From CAIWHR01 sp963809965 (lineage in GTDB: Bacteria; Pseudomonadota; Gammaproteobacteria; Burkholderiales; Casimicrobiaceae): a stretch of DNA of 64,000 nt. Position 1 is the stretch's first letter, and the number at the start of each line of letters is the position of its first letter. Below the pieces are notes generated by a model. It worked only from the letters and a program-made list of their open reading frames with translations, made no database searches and had not been told where the DNA came from. Positions 1-8,652 of this stretch are shown here, one piece after another. The stretch lies in assembly GCA_963809965.1 (NCBI GenBank), contig CAWELU010000028.1, forward strand, positions 62,001 to 126,000. The letters are read 5' to 3'. The translations under genes were made by a program, and so were the position numbers.

Positions 1-1772
1 TGGCCGCGGCCCAGGAGGAGCGCTTCACCCGCAAGAAGCACGATCCCGGATTTCCGTCGCGGGCGATCAAGTACTGCCTCGAGGAGGCCGGCATCGGTAT
101 CGACAGGGTCGACCTCATCGCCTTCTACGACAAGCCACTGCTCAAGTTCGAGCGGCTGCTGGAAACCTACCTCGCATTCGCACCGCGCGGCTTCAAGAGC
201 TTCTCGATGGCAATCCCGGTCTGGCTGCGCGAAAAGCTCTTCCTCAAGGATCTCCTGACCCGAGCGCTCGCCGAAATGGGTGCCGACAGGAAGGTGCTGG
301 AAGGACGGATGGTCTTCTCCGAGCACCACCTTTCGCACGCGGCGAGCGCGTTCTACCCGTCGCCATTCGACGAGGCGGCGGTGCTCACCATGGATGGGGT
401 CGGCGAATGGGCCACGACCTCGCTCGCGTTTGGCCGCGGCCATCAGCTCGAGGTGCACAAGGAGATCCACTTCCCGCACTCCCTGGGGCTCCTCTACTCG
501 GCCTTCACTTACTACACGGGATTCAAGGTCAATTCCGGCGAGTACAAGGTGATGGGACTCGCCCCCTACGGCGAGCCGAAGTACGTGCGGCAAATCCAGG
601 ACCATCTGCTCGACCTGAAGCCAGACGGCACGTTTCGCCTGAACCTGGAGTATTTCGATTATTGCACCGGACTCACGATGACCAACGGCCGCTTCGACGC
701 ACTGTTCGGCGGGCCTCCCCGCAAGCCCGAGCAGCGGCTCACCCAGCGGGAGATGGATCTCGCGGCGTCGATCCAGGCCGTCACGGAGGAAATCGTCCTG
801 CGACTCAGCCGGTCGATCGCGCGGGAAACCGGGAGCCGCAATCTCTGCCTGGCGGGCGGCGTGGCGCTCAATTGCGTGGCCAATGGCAAGGTGCTGCGCG
901 ACGGGGCGTTCAAGGACCTCTGGATCCAGCCCGCTGCGGGCGATGCCGGCGGCGCTCTCGGCGCGGCTCTGGTCGCCTATCACATTCACAAGGGCCATCC
1001 GCGTCCGCCCGCGAACGGCCACGGCGATCGCATGCAGGGCGCCTATCTCGGGCCGGCCTTCGCACAGGCCGACATCGAGCGGCGCCTTGCCGCCGCCGGC
1101 GCCAAATTCGAGGTCCTCTCGGAAGCGAACGTCATCGAGGCTGGCGCCAAGGCGCTTGCCGACGGCAAGGCGCTCGGCTGGTTCCAGGGACGGATGGAGT
1201 TCGGCCCGCGCGCGCTGGGCGGACGCTCGATCCTGGGTGACGCGCGCTCGCCGACCATGCAGTCGGTGCTGAACCTCAAGGTCAAGTACCGGGAATCGTT
1301 CCGCCCGTTCGCGCCGTCGGTGCTCCGGGAGCGCGTCTCCGATTACTTCGAGCTCGACTGCGACAGCCCGTACATGCTGCTGGTCGCCGACGTGGTCCCG
1401 CCGCGCCGCAAGACAATGACCGCCGAGCAGCAGGCACTGTTCGGGATCGACCGGCTCAATGTGCCCCGCTCCGACATTCCGGCGGTGACCCACGTGGACT
1501 ACTCGGCCCGCGTGCAGACGGTCCATCGGGAAACGAATCCCCGCTACCACGCGCTGATCGAGGCCTTCGAGCGCATCACCGGCTGCCCGGTGATCGTCAA
1601 CACCAGCTTCAATGTCCGCGGCGAGCCGATCGTCGGCTCGCCCGAGGACGCGTTTCGCTGCTTCATGGGCACCGAGATCGAGCGCCTGGCAGTCGGCAAC
1701 TGCTGGCTCGCCAAGGAGAACCAGGATCCGGCGCTCAAGAAGAACTACGAGTCCGCATTCGAGCTGGATTGA
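1..1772 (+). CDS. NodU/CmcH-family O-carbamoyltransferase, 5' truncated
   Basis: Transfers a carbamoyl group from carbamoyl phosphate to a hydroxyl, by family. The reading frame is open from base 3, and the visible protein begins AAAQEERFTRKKHDPGFP, which is the usual region just after the N-terminus, so only a few dozen residues are missing; the ATG at 207 is internal. The metal-binding histidine motif SEHHLSHAASAF lies near base 320, followed by LTMDGVGEW. The YrdC-like C-terminal domain shows GPRALGGRSIL and RPFAPSVL (about 1200-1320) and ends with VNTSFNVRGEPIV. No frameshift is seen. Its substrate is not shown by sequence. SxtJ- and SxtK-like genes 3.3 kb away and a carA-carB pair at 20.6 kb suggest a polysaccharide or lipid-linked sugar as acceptor. 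The family call is secure; the acceptor is inference. Confidence 0.93.
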   Translation, partial: AAAQEERFTRKKHDPGFPSRAIKYCLEEAGIGIDRVDLIAFYDKPLLKFERLLETYLAFAPRGFKSFSMAIPVWLREKLFLKDLLTRALAEMGADRKVLEGRMVFSEHHLSHAASAFYPSPFDEAAVLTMDGVGEWATTSLAFGRGHQLEVHKEIHFPHSLGLLYSAFTYYTGFKVNSGEYKVMGLAPYGEPKYVRQIQDHLLDLKPDGTFRLNLEYFDYCTGLTMTNGRFDALFGGPPRKPEQRLTQREMDLAASIQAVTEEIVLRLSRSIARETGSRNLCLAGGVALNCVANGKVLRDGAFKDLWIQPAAGDAGGALGAALVAYHIHKGHPRPPANGHGDRMQGAYLGPAFAQADIERRLAAAGAKFEVLSEANVIEAGAKALADGKALGWFQGRMEFGPRALGGRSILGDARSPTMQSVLNLKVKYRESFRPFAPSVLRERVSDYFELDCDSPYMLLVADVVPPRRKTMTAEQQALFGIDRLNVPRSDIPAVTHVDYSARVQTVHRETNPRYHALIEAFERITGCPVIVNTSFNVRGEPIVGSPEDAFRCFMGTEIERLAVGNCWLAKENQDPALKKNYESAFELD

Positions 1773-1864
1773 CCGATGCCCGCGGACGGCAGCGTCGTCG
1801 CATGATCGTTCAGGCTGCAGCCGTCGGTTCGCGATCGGCCTGAGCGCACGCGCAGGACCGGTCC

Positions 1865-3050
1865 GTGACAGCATTCCGCATCCTGACCGGCGCAACGAGC
1901 GTGCTGCTCGGCGCCTTGCTCGTCTGGGGGTCGCTGCACCAGAGCAGCGATCCGACCGTTCTCGGGCGATACAGCGTCCCGTACGCGGCTGGTCTCGCGC
2001 TGATGTCCGTGGCTCTCGGTTGGCTCGTCGTCGCCTTCGCGCGCCCGCAGTCGAGGCCCGCCGCGTGGCTGCGCAACGCCTATCTCGTGCTGTTCGCGAC
2101 CCTGTTGCCGCTCGCCGCGGTCGAAGTCGGCCTTCGCGTGTTCGACCCCTGGGGCGTAAGCATGTTCGAGCACCTGCCCTACCACATGCAGGGCATGGTC
2201 GATCACCCACGGCTGGGATACGAGCATCCGAAGTCCGTCGAGTACGCGCTCGGCCACAACGTGGTGCGGTTGAACGCGCACGGCCTGCGGATGGACGAAA
2301 CCGTTCCCTTCGACAAGCGGCCCGGCGAGCGAAGGATTCTGGCACTGGGCGATTCGACCACCTTCGGCTGGGGCGTGGGCCAGGGCGAAACCTTCTCCGA
2401 TTCGCTGCAGCGGCGTCTGCGTGCATCCGCGCAGGAGCAATGGACGGTGATCAATTCCGGCGTGAACGGCTACAACACGGAGCAGGAAGTCGAGTACTTC
2501 TTCCTGACCGGAAGGCGGTACCAGCCGGACATCGTCATCCTGATGTTCAACGCCAACGACGTCGAACCACGTATCGTACCCAACCGCACCACGTGGCGCC
2601 GGTATCCGTCGTGGCCGGAAAGCCTTCCGGAGCTCGCCGACCGGGTCCGGCAGATGTCCTACGTCTACCAGTTGCCGATGCTGCTCGCGAAGGCGCAGAT
2701 GATGGACCTGGCCAGGAAATCAGGGGCGTGCGCCACGAGCGTCGTCGATGATCCTGGATGGCCCAATGTCGCCACGGCACTCGCCCGGCTGCGCGACGCG
2801 TGTGCCGAATCCGGAATCCATCTGCTGGTGACGATGCAAAGCGGCGACAATCGAAGGTCGCGACGACCATCGCGTCCATGGGCATCGACGTGCTGACCAT
2901 GGAATCGGCGTGGGAGGGGATCCCCGCGGAGCGCCGTCACGTGAGCCGGATCGACCCGCACCCGAGCAGCGAGGCGCACGAGCAGATCGGGCGCGTGCTG
3001 TACGAGGAGCTTCGGCGCCGCGGGTGGCTCGACTCCGCCGATCCTCACTT
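1865..3050 (+). CDS. Membrane-anchored SGNH/GDSL hydrolase (frameshifted)
   Basis: GTG start at 1865. Three hydrophobic segments occupy roughly residues 5-25, 37-60 and 75-97, followed by a soluble SGNH fold: block I GDSTTFGWGVG (near base 2347), NSGVNGYNTEQE (block II/III area) and FNANDVEP. The frame breaks at about 2840. The next frame continues with SKVATTIASMGIDVLTMES and the C-terminal catalytic Asp/His block DPHPSSEAHEQIG near 2955. Such proteins typically remove or add acetyl groups on surface sugars. The true stop is uncertain: the shifted frame stays open to 3336, deep into the convergent gene, so I end it at about 3050. It follows the carbamoyltransferase by 92 bases and is probably in the same operon. 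Confidence 0.8.
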
Positions 3051-5031
3051 CGCAACACCCAGGTACCGGATCAGCGCGGCGCGATCCGCCGGATCGGAAA
3101 CTCCCGTCGAACGCCATCGTCGTGCCCGGCGCGAACCGCTGAGGGCTCGCGAGAAACGCATCGAGGCTGTCTCGCGGTCCACTTTGCCGGAAACACCCGA
3201 TAGCGCCTTCGAGTACCCGAACGCCGGCGCGCCGGCGACAGCACGTCCCGCAAGGCCGCCGAGATCGGGGCCGATGCCGTGTGCGGTACCGTCGCCGTTG
3301 CGGTGGCAGCCGCTGCAGTTCGCGAACAGCAATTGACCTCGCATCTCGTCGGTAATCGGCGTTGCGTTCTTGAATTTGGACGTGCCGTACGCCTCGGCGA
3401 TCGGACGCAGGACCATCAAGGTCCCGCCATCCAAATACACGACGATCGCGCCTTCCGGGTCCTCGAGCAGATCACGCACCCGACCGGGAACTTCGATCGC
3501 CTCCAGATAGGTCACGTGTCCCTCGTGCAGACGCGCACGATAGATGGTCTTCTTGAACGATGCGATCAGCAGGTCGCCCCGCCAGACGGGAAACAGGTCG
3601 CGCTCCACCCCGATCAGGTTGGACACCGCGATGGAATCCACCCACGCAAATACGGGGTGCTGGAATCCGCGCATGCCGCCCCTGGTCGATGCTGATGGCC
3701 AGATGCGCATGCCGTACTCCGCGCCGTGCGTGACCAACGGCCACCCGTAGTTGGCCCCGCGCACGATGACATTGAGCTCGTCCCCACCTTTCGGACCATG
3801 TTCGGTCGACCAGATGACTCCGGCCGGATCGACGTACAGACCCTGTGGATTCCGGTGGCCGAGCGTGTACACCTGGGCGGATCCCGTGCTGAGGTTCACG
3901 AGAATCGTCTTCCCGTAGGACGTCGTCGGGTCCTGCGCCATGACCGGCTTGCGGCTCACGCCGTCGTACTCGTGGTCGCCCACGGTCAGCAGGAGCCGGT
4001 TCTCGTCGAGGAGAGCCATCCGACCTCCCGATTCGCTCCCGCGCGTGAGGTTCCCGCCGGTCGCGGGCAGGCAGGGTTGCGTCTCGAAGACGGTCTGCCA
4101 CGTCAGGCTGGCATTTCCCGCCAGTACGCTCGCGAAGTCGCCCTCCGTCCTGGATACGCGCAGCACGCCGCATTTCTGGTCGGTCTTCCAATAATGATGC
4201 GCGGCGAAGAGGGCGAAGCGTTGGCCCCTCGGCTGCACCAGGATGTCCGTCACGCGGAAGGTGTTGAGGACGTTCGCGCCGACTGCTGCTTCGTACTCCG
4301 CCGAGTTGATCGGTATCCGGGAAGCGAGGGTCCTGGTGCGCAGTGTGCCCTTTACCGGGTCGACCGCCAGATGGAAGAGCGCCCCTTCGCCGGTGGCCAG
4401 CAGATAGCCGCCTTCGAAGAGGGCCACGCCACCGCCGGTTCCGGGTGGTCGGCACTCGCCGTCTTCCGTGGAACAGACGTCGAAATAGTTGCTGAACGTC
4501 AAGGCATCGATCCCGTAGAACACGGTATTGATCACCTTTCGCGATGCGTGCGGCTTGGCATCGAGGCCCAGCACCCGCGTGAAGTACGCTTTCGGCCGCG
4601 GGCCGAGCGCCTGCATCGCGATCGCCGCCACCCCCACGACGATCACCACGCCGAGCAGAATCGACCGCCGGAAGCTCACGGAAAGTGCGATGGCGATGAC
4701 GGAGAGCGCCAGGGCCGTCACGAGAAGCGTCCGCGAGTAGAACGACTCGGTTGCCAGCAGCAACAGCGAATAGACGCCGAATGCGCTCACCACCGTGACC
4801 AGCAGCTCCGTCAGCGAAACCGGCCTCTCGCGGCGTGTCCTCCAGGTCACGACGAGCGCCGCGACCAGGTAGGTAACGGCAATGCCCGCGAGAAAGAGCA
4901 GCTTCCTCGCGCGATAGCGACCAGACGGACTTTCCGATCCGCAGCTGGCTGGGAATCAGCACGACCGCGGCGGACGCGACGACGTGCCACACCGTCCACA
5001 CGGGAAGAGAAACCGATCTCGATATCTTCAT
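3045..5031 (-). CDS. Membrane PQQ-type sugar dehydrogenase with C-terminal cytochrome c (frameshifted)
   Basis: Starts at 5031 (MKISRSVSL). About four or five hydrophobic helices precede a large periplasmic domain resembling the glucose/sorbosone dehydrogenase beta-propeller: the block STEHGPKGGDELNV followed by GANYGWP is diagnostic. The C-terminus has a heme c site, CSGCH, near base 3310. Family knowledge predicts oxidation of a sugar with electrons passed to the heme. The frame breaks at about 4920 (joining YRARKLLFLAGIAVTYLV to the rest), and a compensated pair lies at about 3165 and 3100, where the other frame reads LDAFLASPQRFAPGTTM, the expected cytochrome tail. It is last in a minus-strand operon after the SxtJ and SxtK-like genes. 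The substrate is unknown. Confidence 0.83.
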
Positions 5032-5085
5032 GTCATGACACGCGCGGCCGCGGTGACAGGCGGAGATCGCGACGAGGTGAATCGC

Positions 5086-5235
5086 TCAGAAGAGCGTGTA
5101 GATAAAGGGCGCGACCGCCGAGCCCTTGGCGAGGATCAGGAGGCCGCCGAGCAGAAACATCACGACGACGATCGGCACGAGCCAGTACTTCTTGCGTACT
5201 CTCATGAACCGCCACAATTCCGCAATCAAGCTCAT
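5086..5235 (-). CDS. Small membrane protein, DUF5989/SxtK-like
   Basis: A 49-residue protein starting MSLIAELWRFMRVRKK with one transmembrane helix (LVPIVVVMFLLGGLLILA) and ending with a short FIYTLF tail. The layout of an amphipathic LWRFMR start, a basic RKKYW patch and one helix matches the DUF5989 family, the short protein (SxtK in saxitoxin clusters) found beside SxtJ and a NodU-type carbamoyltransferase. It lies 20 bases after the SxtJ-like gene and 54 bases before the dehydrogenase. The function is unknown. I infer a membrane partner for carbamoylation because the three families travel together. Confidence 0.85.
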   Translation of the reverse strand: MSLIAELWRFMRVRKKYWLVPIVVVMFLLGGLLILAKGSAVAPFIYTLF

Positions 5236-5255
5236 CGATGCGCCCTCGAAAGGAA

Positions 5256-5676
5256 CTAGAATTGGTCTTTGATGCTATCCGGCTTCGGCCCGGGCGGTTC
5301 GCGCGGGATCCAATACGACTTCGCGGTCCCATCGAATTTCAGGCGCAGCGGATCCTTGCCGAACAGTCGCATCAGCAGCCCGGTCGGCGTGATGACGAGA
5401 TAGAACATGACGCCGAGCACGATCGGGCTCACCACCTTGTGCAGCAACAGTCCGAACTTCGTCCAGACTCGATTGAGCGGGGCGAGCAGTGACGGCACGG
5501 ACGAGTGCAATGGCGAGGAACGCCGCCGATACGATCAGCGCCCACCCATGTAAGGGACCGCCGAAGAGCCAGGGCCCGACTGCAATCAGCGAGAACACGG
5601 CGGCAAAGACCATCCCGAACGACCGATCGCTCGAGGTCGTCGCGGTGTCGTCTCGCCGCAAGTCCTCGTGTGACAT
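5256..5676 (-). CDS. SxtJ-like membrane protein (one frameshift)
   Basis: Starts at 5676 (MSHEDLRRDDTATTSSDRSF). Two helices (MVFAAVFSLIAVGPWLF and ALIVSAAFLAIALVRA) lead to a break at about 5500. The next frame continues PLNRVWTKFGLLLHKVVSP and then a third helix around VLGVMFYLVITPTGLLMRL, ending SYWIPREPPGPKPDSIKDQF. This is the SxtJ pattern: a membrane protein of about 135 residues with an N-terminal SFG motif, a middle LNRVWxKFG and a C-terminal proline-rich WxPR tail. It is a member of the saxitoxin-type carbamoylation gene set, with no known catalytic role. It is probably co-transcribed from the promoter at 6221-6249. Confidence 0.86.
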
Positions 5677-5723
5677 GCTTTCTCCCGTCGCGTCGGCAAC
5701 GATCCCGCTGCCGCGACCGCCGA

Positions 5724-6167
5724 CTACTTCGTCTTCTTCACAGGGGTCGGGGGAATGCCGGCCAGCAGCCGCTGCACGGCAGCCTTCGTCGCGAGGACAT
5801 GCTCGCGGATCGAGCACGACGGATAGTTCTTGATCCCGTTGATGGTGTAGTCGGTGGTCGAGTCGGTATAGCGCAGGAAGACCACTCGCTGCTTTCCCGA
5901 TAGATGCATTGAACGTGCCAGCGCGACGAGGCCTTGGCAATAATGGTTCCAGCCGGGACCGCACGCCTGGGGCTTGTATTCCGGCCCGGTCGCCCCGGCA
6001 ACGCCCATCTGCGCCCAGCAGAAATGCGGCAACTGACTTGCCTCCAAAGCGGTCGGCGGCGTACCTGCGCTCACCTTGTCTTTGCTACCGTGCGCGGGCA
6101 AGGCCACCCCGGTCAGGGCGACCAGCAGCAATACGAAGCGAATCGTCGCGATCATCGAATTGACCAT
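5724..6167 (-). CDS. Secreted cysteine-containing protein of unknown function
   Basis: 147 residues from ATG 6167 (a second ATG lies at 6155). An N-terminal signal peptide (TIRFVLLLVALTGVALPAHG) is followed by a small domain with spaced cysteines: HFCWAQ, QACGPGWNHYCQGL and YPSCSI. It ends in a lysine-rich tail (PPTPVKKTK). Periplasmic location is inferred from the signal peptide. The C..NHYC pattern resembles the N-terminal part of TPR proteins seen in some polysaccharide loci, but no TPR repeat is present and I cannot name the family. It is the first gene of the operon leading into sxtJ. A likely promoter lies 54 bases upstream, and the intervening leader carries a perfect inverted repeat. 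Confidence 0.72.
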   Translation of the reverse strand: MVNSMIATIRFVLLLVALTGVALPAHGSKDKVSAGTPPTALEASQLPHFCWAQMGVAGATGPEYKPQACGPGWNHYCQGLVALARSMHLSGKQRVVFLRYTDSTTDYTINGIKNYPSCSIREHVLATKAAVQRLLAGIPPTPVKKTK

Positions 6168-6185
6168 CCATTCATTTTCCGGCTC

Positions 6186-6209
6186 CGACGACAAACACGC
6201 CTGTCGTCG
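6186..6209. repeat. Perfect 8-bp inverted repeat in the leader of the sxtJ-like operon
   Basis: CGACGACA (6186-6193), an 8-base loop, then TGTCGTCG (6202-6209). It lies between the predicted transcription start (about 6214) and the start codon at 6167, where it could be an operator or form a leader hairpin. Confidence 0.6.
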
Positions 6210-6220
6210 ATTGCATTCGC

Positions 6221-6249
6221 AGTATAGTGCACCACCATGCCCGTGCCGA
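6221..6249 (-). promoter_or_regulatory. Sigma-70-type promoter for the 6167-3045 operon
   Basis: On the minus strand TCGGCA (6249-6244; 4 of 6 to TTGACA) and TATACT (6226-6221; 5 of 6 to TATAAT) are separated by exactly 17 bases. The predicted start is near 6214, giving a leader of about 47 bases before ATG 6167. Confidence 0.55.
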
Positions 6250-6313
6250 CGCGGCAACTGAATCGCGGCGCGTGCGGCCGTAGAGCGTGCAAGCAGTCGG
6301 CTCGGCCAAATGA

Positions 6314-7435
6314 TCAGGTTCGCCGACACGCGTAGACCAGCAGCTCGTCGCCCCAACCCCGCCGCTCGATCGGTTCGACCAGGGACCGGGTCTTGCGCGC
6401 AAGTGCATTCGTGATCGGCTGGGCACGCTCGAGCACGCGGAGCCACGCCTGCAACAGGCCCGACGCTTCGTGTGGAGCAACCGGCGCCGGAGGCGATGAC
6501 GCGCGCGACTGCAACGATGGGGCGGACCGTAGCGTCTCGCCGGCCGGAACGGTCGCCGGCACTGGCTGCGGCGCCCTGCCTCGAAGAAGCTGGCGAAGGC
6601 CGTTGAGCCGATTTCCCGCCGCCATCAGGGCGTACTGATAGAGATTGTTTCCGTCTCCGCGCAACGTCCTGACTTCGGTCACCTCGAACCCGCAGTCCGT
6701 CAACAGGCGCGGAAGCGTATCCCGCGAGAAGAACCAGAGGTGTGCAGGCGGGCACATCCACGGCCACCACTCGCCGGCGGCACGCGCGCCGAAGCTCGCG
6801 ACGTTGGGCACGCGCAGCGCCAGCACGCCACCGGGCTTCAGCAAGCGCGCGAGGCGCTGCAGCTGGTCTCTCGGATTGCGGACGTGCTCGAGCACGTGCC
6901 AGCCGACGATCGCGTCGAAGCCCGCTTCGGCCAATGGCGCATCGGCAAGGTCGCAGTTATGGACCGCGAGGCCGAAATGCGTGCGCGCATATTCCGACGC
7001 CGTCGGCGACAGCTCCACACCCGTGACCTCCCAGCCGCGATCTCGTGCCAGCGCGAGCGAGTGCCCGTACGACGCTCCGAATTCCAGGAGGCGGCCGCGC
7101 CGCGGGCAAACCCGCTCGAGATCCGTGATCCGCGCGACGTTGCGCTTCTCCGCAGCAGCGTAACGTTCCAGCGGGACTTCATAGCTGCGGTCATAGTAGG
7201 CGGCAAGCTCGGCCGAAGACGGAGTCGGCGCCACGAATTCGAAGCCGCACTCGCGACATCGATACACGGGATAGCCGCGCTGCACGAAGCGTTGTCTGGA
7301 GTCCGATCCGCCGCAGACGAGGCAGGTTGGATGCTGGGCGGAAACGGATGCGGCAATGGGCATGGCGAAATCCGGTGGGTCGCTTGATCGACGCGCATCC
7401 GACCGGCTTGGCTCGATCACGATTCGGCCCGACAT
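6314..7435 (-). CDS. Class I SAM-dependent methyltransferase with N-terminal zinc-ribbon-like motif
   Basis: Up to 373 residues. The N-terminus has paired cysteines (CLVCGG and YRCRECGFEF), typical of sugar C- or O-methyltransferases that carry a small zinc ribbon. The SAM motif I is LLEFGASYGHSLALA, followed by the acidic VTGVELS, and motif IV lies near FDAIVGWHVLEHV. The C-terminal 130 residues are variable and rich in Pro, Ala and Arg. No frameshift. ATG 7435 sits almost on the predicted start site of a sigma-54-like promoter (7449-7463), so the in-frame ATG near 7363 (MPIAASVSAQ) may be the real start. The gene is divergent from the glycosyltransferase at 7686. Probable polysaccharide or glycan-precursor methylation; substrate unknown. 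Confidence 0.85.
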   Translation of the reverse strand: MSGRIVIEPSRSDARRSSDPPDFAMPIAASVSAQHPTCLVCGGSDSRQRFVQRGYPVYRCRECGFEFVAPTPSSAELAAYYDRSYEVPLERYAAAEKRNVARITDLERVCPRRGRLLEFGASYGHSLALARDRGWEVTGVELSPTASEYARTHFGLAVHNCDLADAPLAEAGFDAIVGWHVLEHVRNPRDQLQRLARLLKPGGVLALRVPNVASFGARAAGEWWPWMCPPAHLWFFSRDTLPRLLTDCGFEVTEVRTLRGDGNNLYQYALMAAGNRLNGLRQLLRGRAPQPVPATVPAGETLRSAPSLQSRASSPPAPVAPHEASGLLQAWLRVLERAQPITNALARKTRSLVEPIERRGWGDELLVYACRRT

Positions 7436-7446
7436 GCTAATCGAAT

Positions 7447-7463
7447 TGGCCCTTCCCGTGCCA
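7447..7463. promoter_or_regulatory. Overlapping divergent sigma-54-like promoter elements
   Basis: Minus strand 7463-7449 reads TGGCACG-GGAA-GGGC: a perfect -24 box, with GG and GC separated by the required 10 bases. Plus strand 7447-7461 reads TGGCCCT-TCCC-GTGC with the same spacing. They face the methyltransferase and the glycosyltransferase at 7686. The -12 boxes are imperfect, so both are tentative. Confidence 0.4.
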
Positions 7464-7520
7464 CTTCGGCGTTGCCGATCGGCGAACGACGTGCAGTGTC
7501 ACCGGACTGAACGCTTGCAT

Positions 7521-7535
7521 CGTACAAGTTGTACG
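7521..7535. promoter_or_regulatory. 15-bp palindrome, possible operator
   Basis: CGTACAA-G-TTGTACG is a perfect palindrome with a single central base. It is flanked by GCAT on the left and CAATGC on the right, which extends the symmetry imperfectly. It stands alone in the 250-base divergent intergenic region and is the kind of site a dimeric regulator binds. Confidence 0.5.
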
Positions 7536-7685
7536 CAATGCGCGGTTGACGGCTGTGGTTTGCCTTCGGCGTCGCAACCGCCGGCCCGTGTTGCTTTGAT
7601 AGAATCGCCTTCCCGGCGAAAGCCCGGTTCCACCGATCGTTGGGCTTGCTTCTTGCGGGCTTGCGAGCAAGTGCATTGAACTGCC

Positions 7686-8642
7686 ATGCTGCCACGGAAT
7701 CCACTCGTTTCGGTCGTAATGCCCTGCTACAACGCCGCCGCGCACCTGCGCGAGGCGGTGGAGTCGGCGCTGCGACAAAGCGACGGGCACGTCGAACTGA
7801 TCCTTGTCGACGATGGCTCCACGGATGCCTCTCCGGCCATCGCGTCGGCGCTGGCCGCGGAGAATCCCGGCCGGATGACGCTTCTGAACACCCAACGAGA
7901 GGGTCCGTACCCGGCCCGCAACGTTGGCCTGGCCCATGCCAAGGGCGAATTCGTCGCGTTCCTGGATGCCGACGACTACTGGCGCGGCGATTTCGTCGAG
8001 AAGATGCGCGCTGCGTTGGAGGGTACCGACGCGGTGCTCGCGTACTGCGGCTGGCAGAACATCGGCGCGACCGACCGAACGAACGAACCCTACATCCCGC
8101 CGGATTATGAGGCGGAGGACAAGGTCGAGCGATTTCTTCGTTCGGCCGCGCCTTGGCCGATCCACGCGGCGCTGGTACGCAGAAGCGCCCTCGAGGAAGC
8201 AGGCGGCTTCGACACGAATTTCGCGACCTGCATGGATTACGACCTGTGGCTGCGCATCGGCGCGTCCCGTCCGATCGTGCGCGTGCCCGAAGTCCTTGCG
8301 TTCTATCGGCACCACGACCAGGGCCAGATCACCTCCAGGCAATGGCGCCAGGCGGAGAACGTCTGGTTGGTCAAGAAGAAGTTCGTGGCTGCCTCGCCGG
8401 AGCTGGTGGCTCGCTTCCCGCGCCATCGGCTCGACGAGCTCATCGACGGCGGCCTGCTTCGGCGTGGCTACGATTGCTACTGGCGACGCGACCTGATTTC
8501 GGCGCGGAGAATCTTTCGGAGGTCGCTCAAGGCCGGAGGCTGGCGACTGAAGGACCTGAAATATCTGCTTCCCGCCCTGCTTCCCGAAGGTCCCTACCTG
8601 AGCCTGATCGCGCGCGCCGAGCGCCACACCGACCGACGCTGA
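7686..8642 (+). CDS. Family 2 glycosyltransferase
   Basis: 318 residues, uninterrupted. A GT-A fold is shown by NPLVSVVMPCYNAAAHLREA at the N-terminus, DDGSTD around residue 41, and the metal-binding FLDADDYWRGDFV near residue 95. The acceptor-side motif is TCMDYDLWLRIG. There are no membrane helices, so it is cytoplasmic and uses a nucleotide-sugar donor to extend a lipid-linked repeat unit. It is the first gene of the plus-strand cluster behind the divergent promoter region and is followed 10 bases later by the beta-propeller gene. The sugar is not predictable from sequence. Confidence 0.9.
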   Translation: MLPRNPLVSVVMPCYNAAAHLREAVESALRQSDGHVELILVDDGSTDASPAIASALAAENPGRMTLLNTQREGPYPARNVGLAHAKGEFVAFLDADDYWRGDFVEKMRAALEGTDAVLAYCGWQNIGATDRTNEPYIPPDYEAEDKVERFLRSAAPWPIHAALVRRSALEEAGGFDTNFATCMDYDLWLRIGASRPIVRVPEVLAFYRHHDQGQITSRQWRQAENVWLVKKKFVAASPELVARFPRHRLDELIDGGLLRRGYDCYWRRDLISARRIFRRSLKAGGWRLKDLKYLLPALLPEGPYLSLIARAERHTDRR

Positions 8643-8652
8643 GCGCCTGCCG

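Noticed and set aside
2758..3336. Separate plus-strand gene of 192 residues
   Set aside because: Its useful part is the frameshifted C-terminus of the SGNH hydrolase; the rest is antisense to the dehydrogenase.
3726..5105. 459-residue plus-strand open frame
   Set aside because: Antisense shadow of the sugar dehydrogenase; no domain features.
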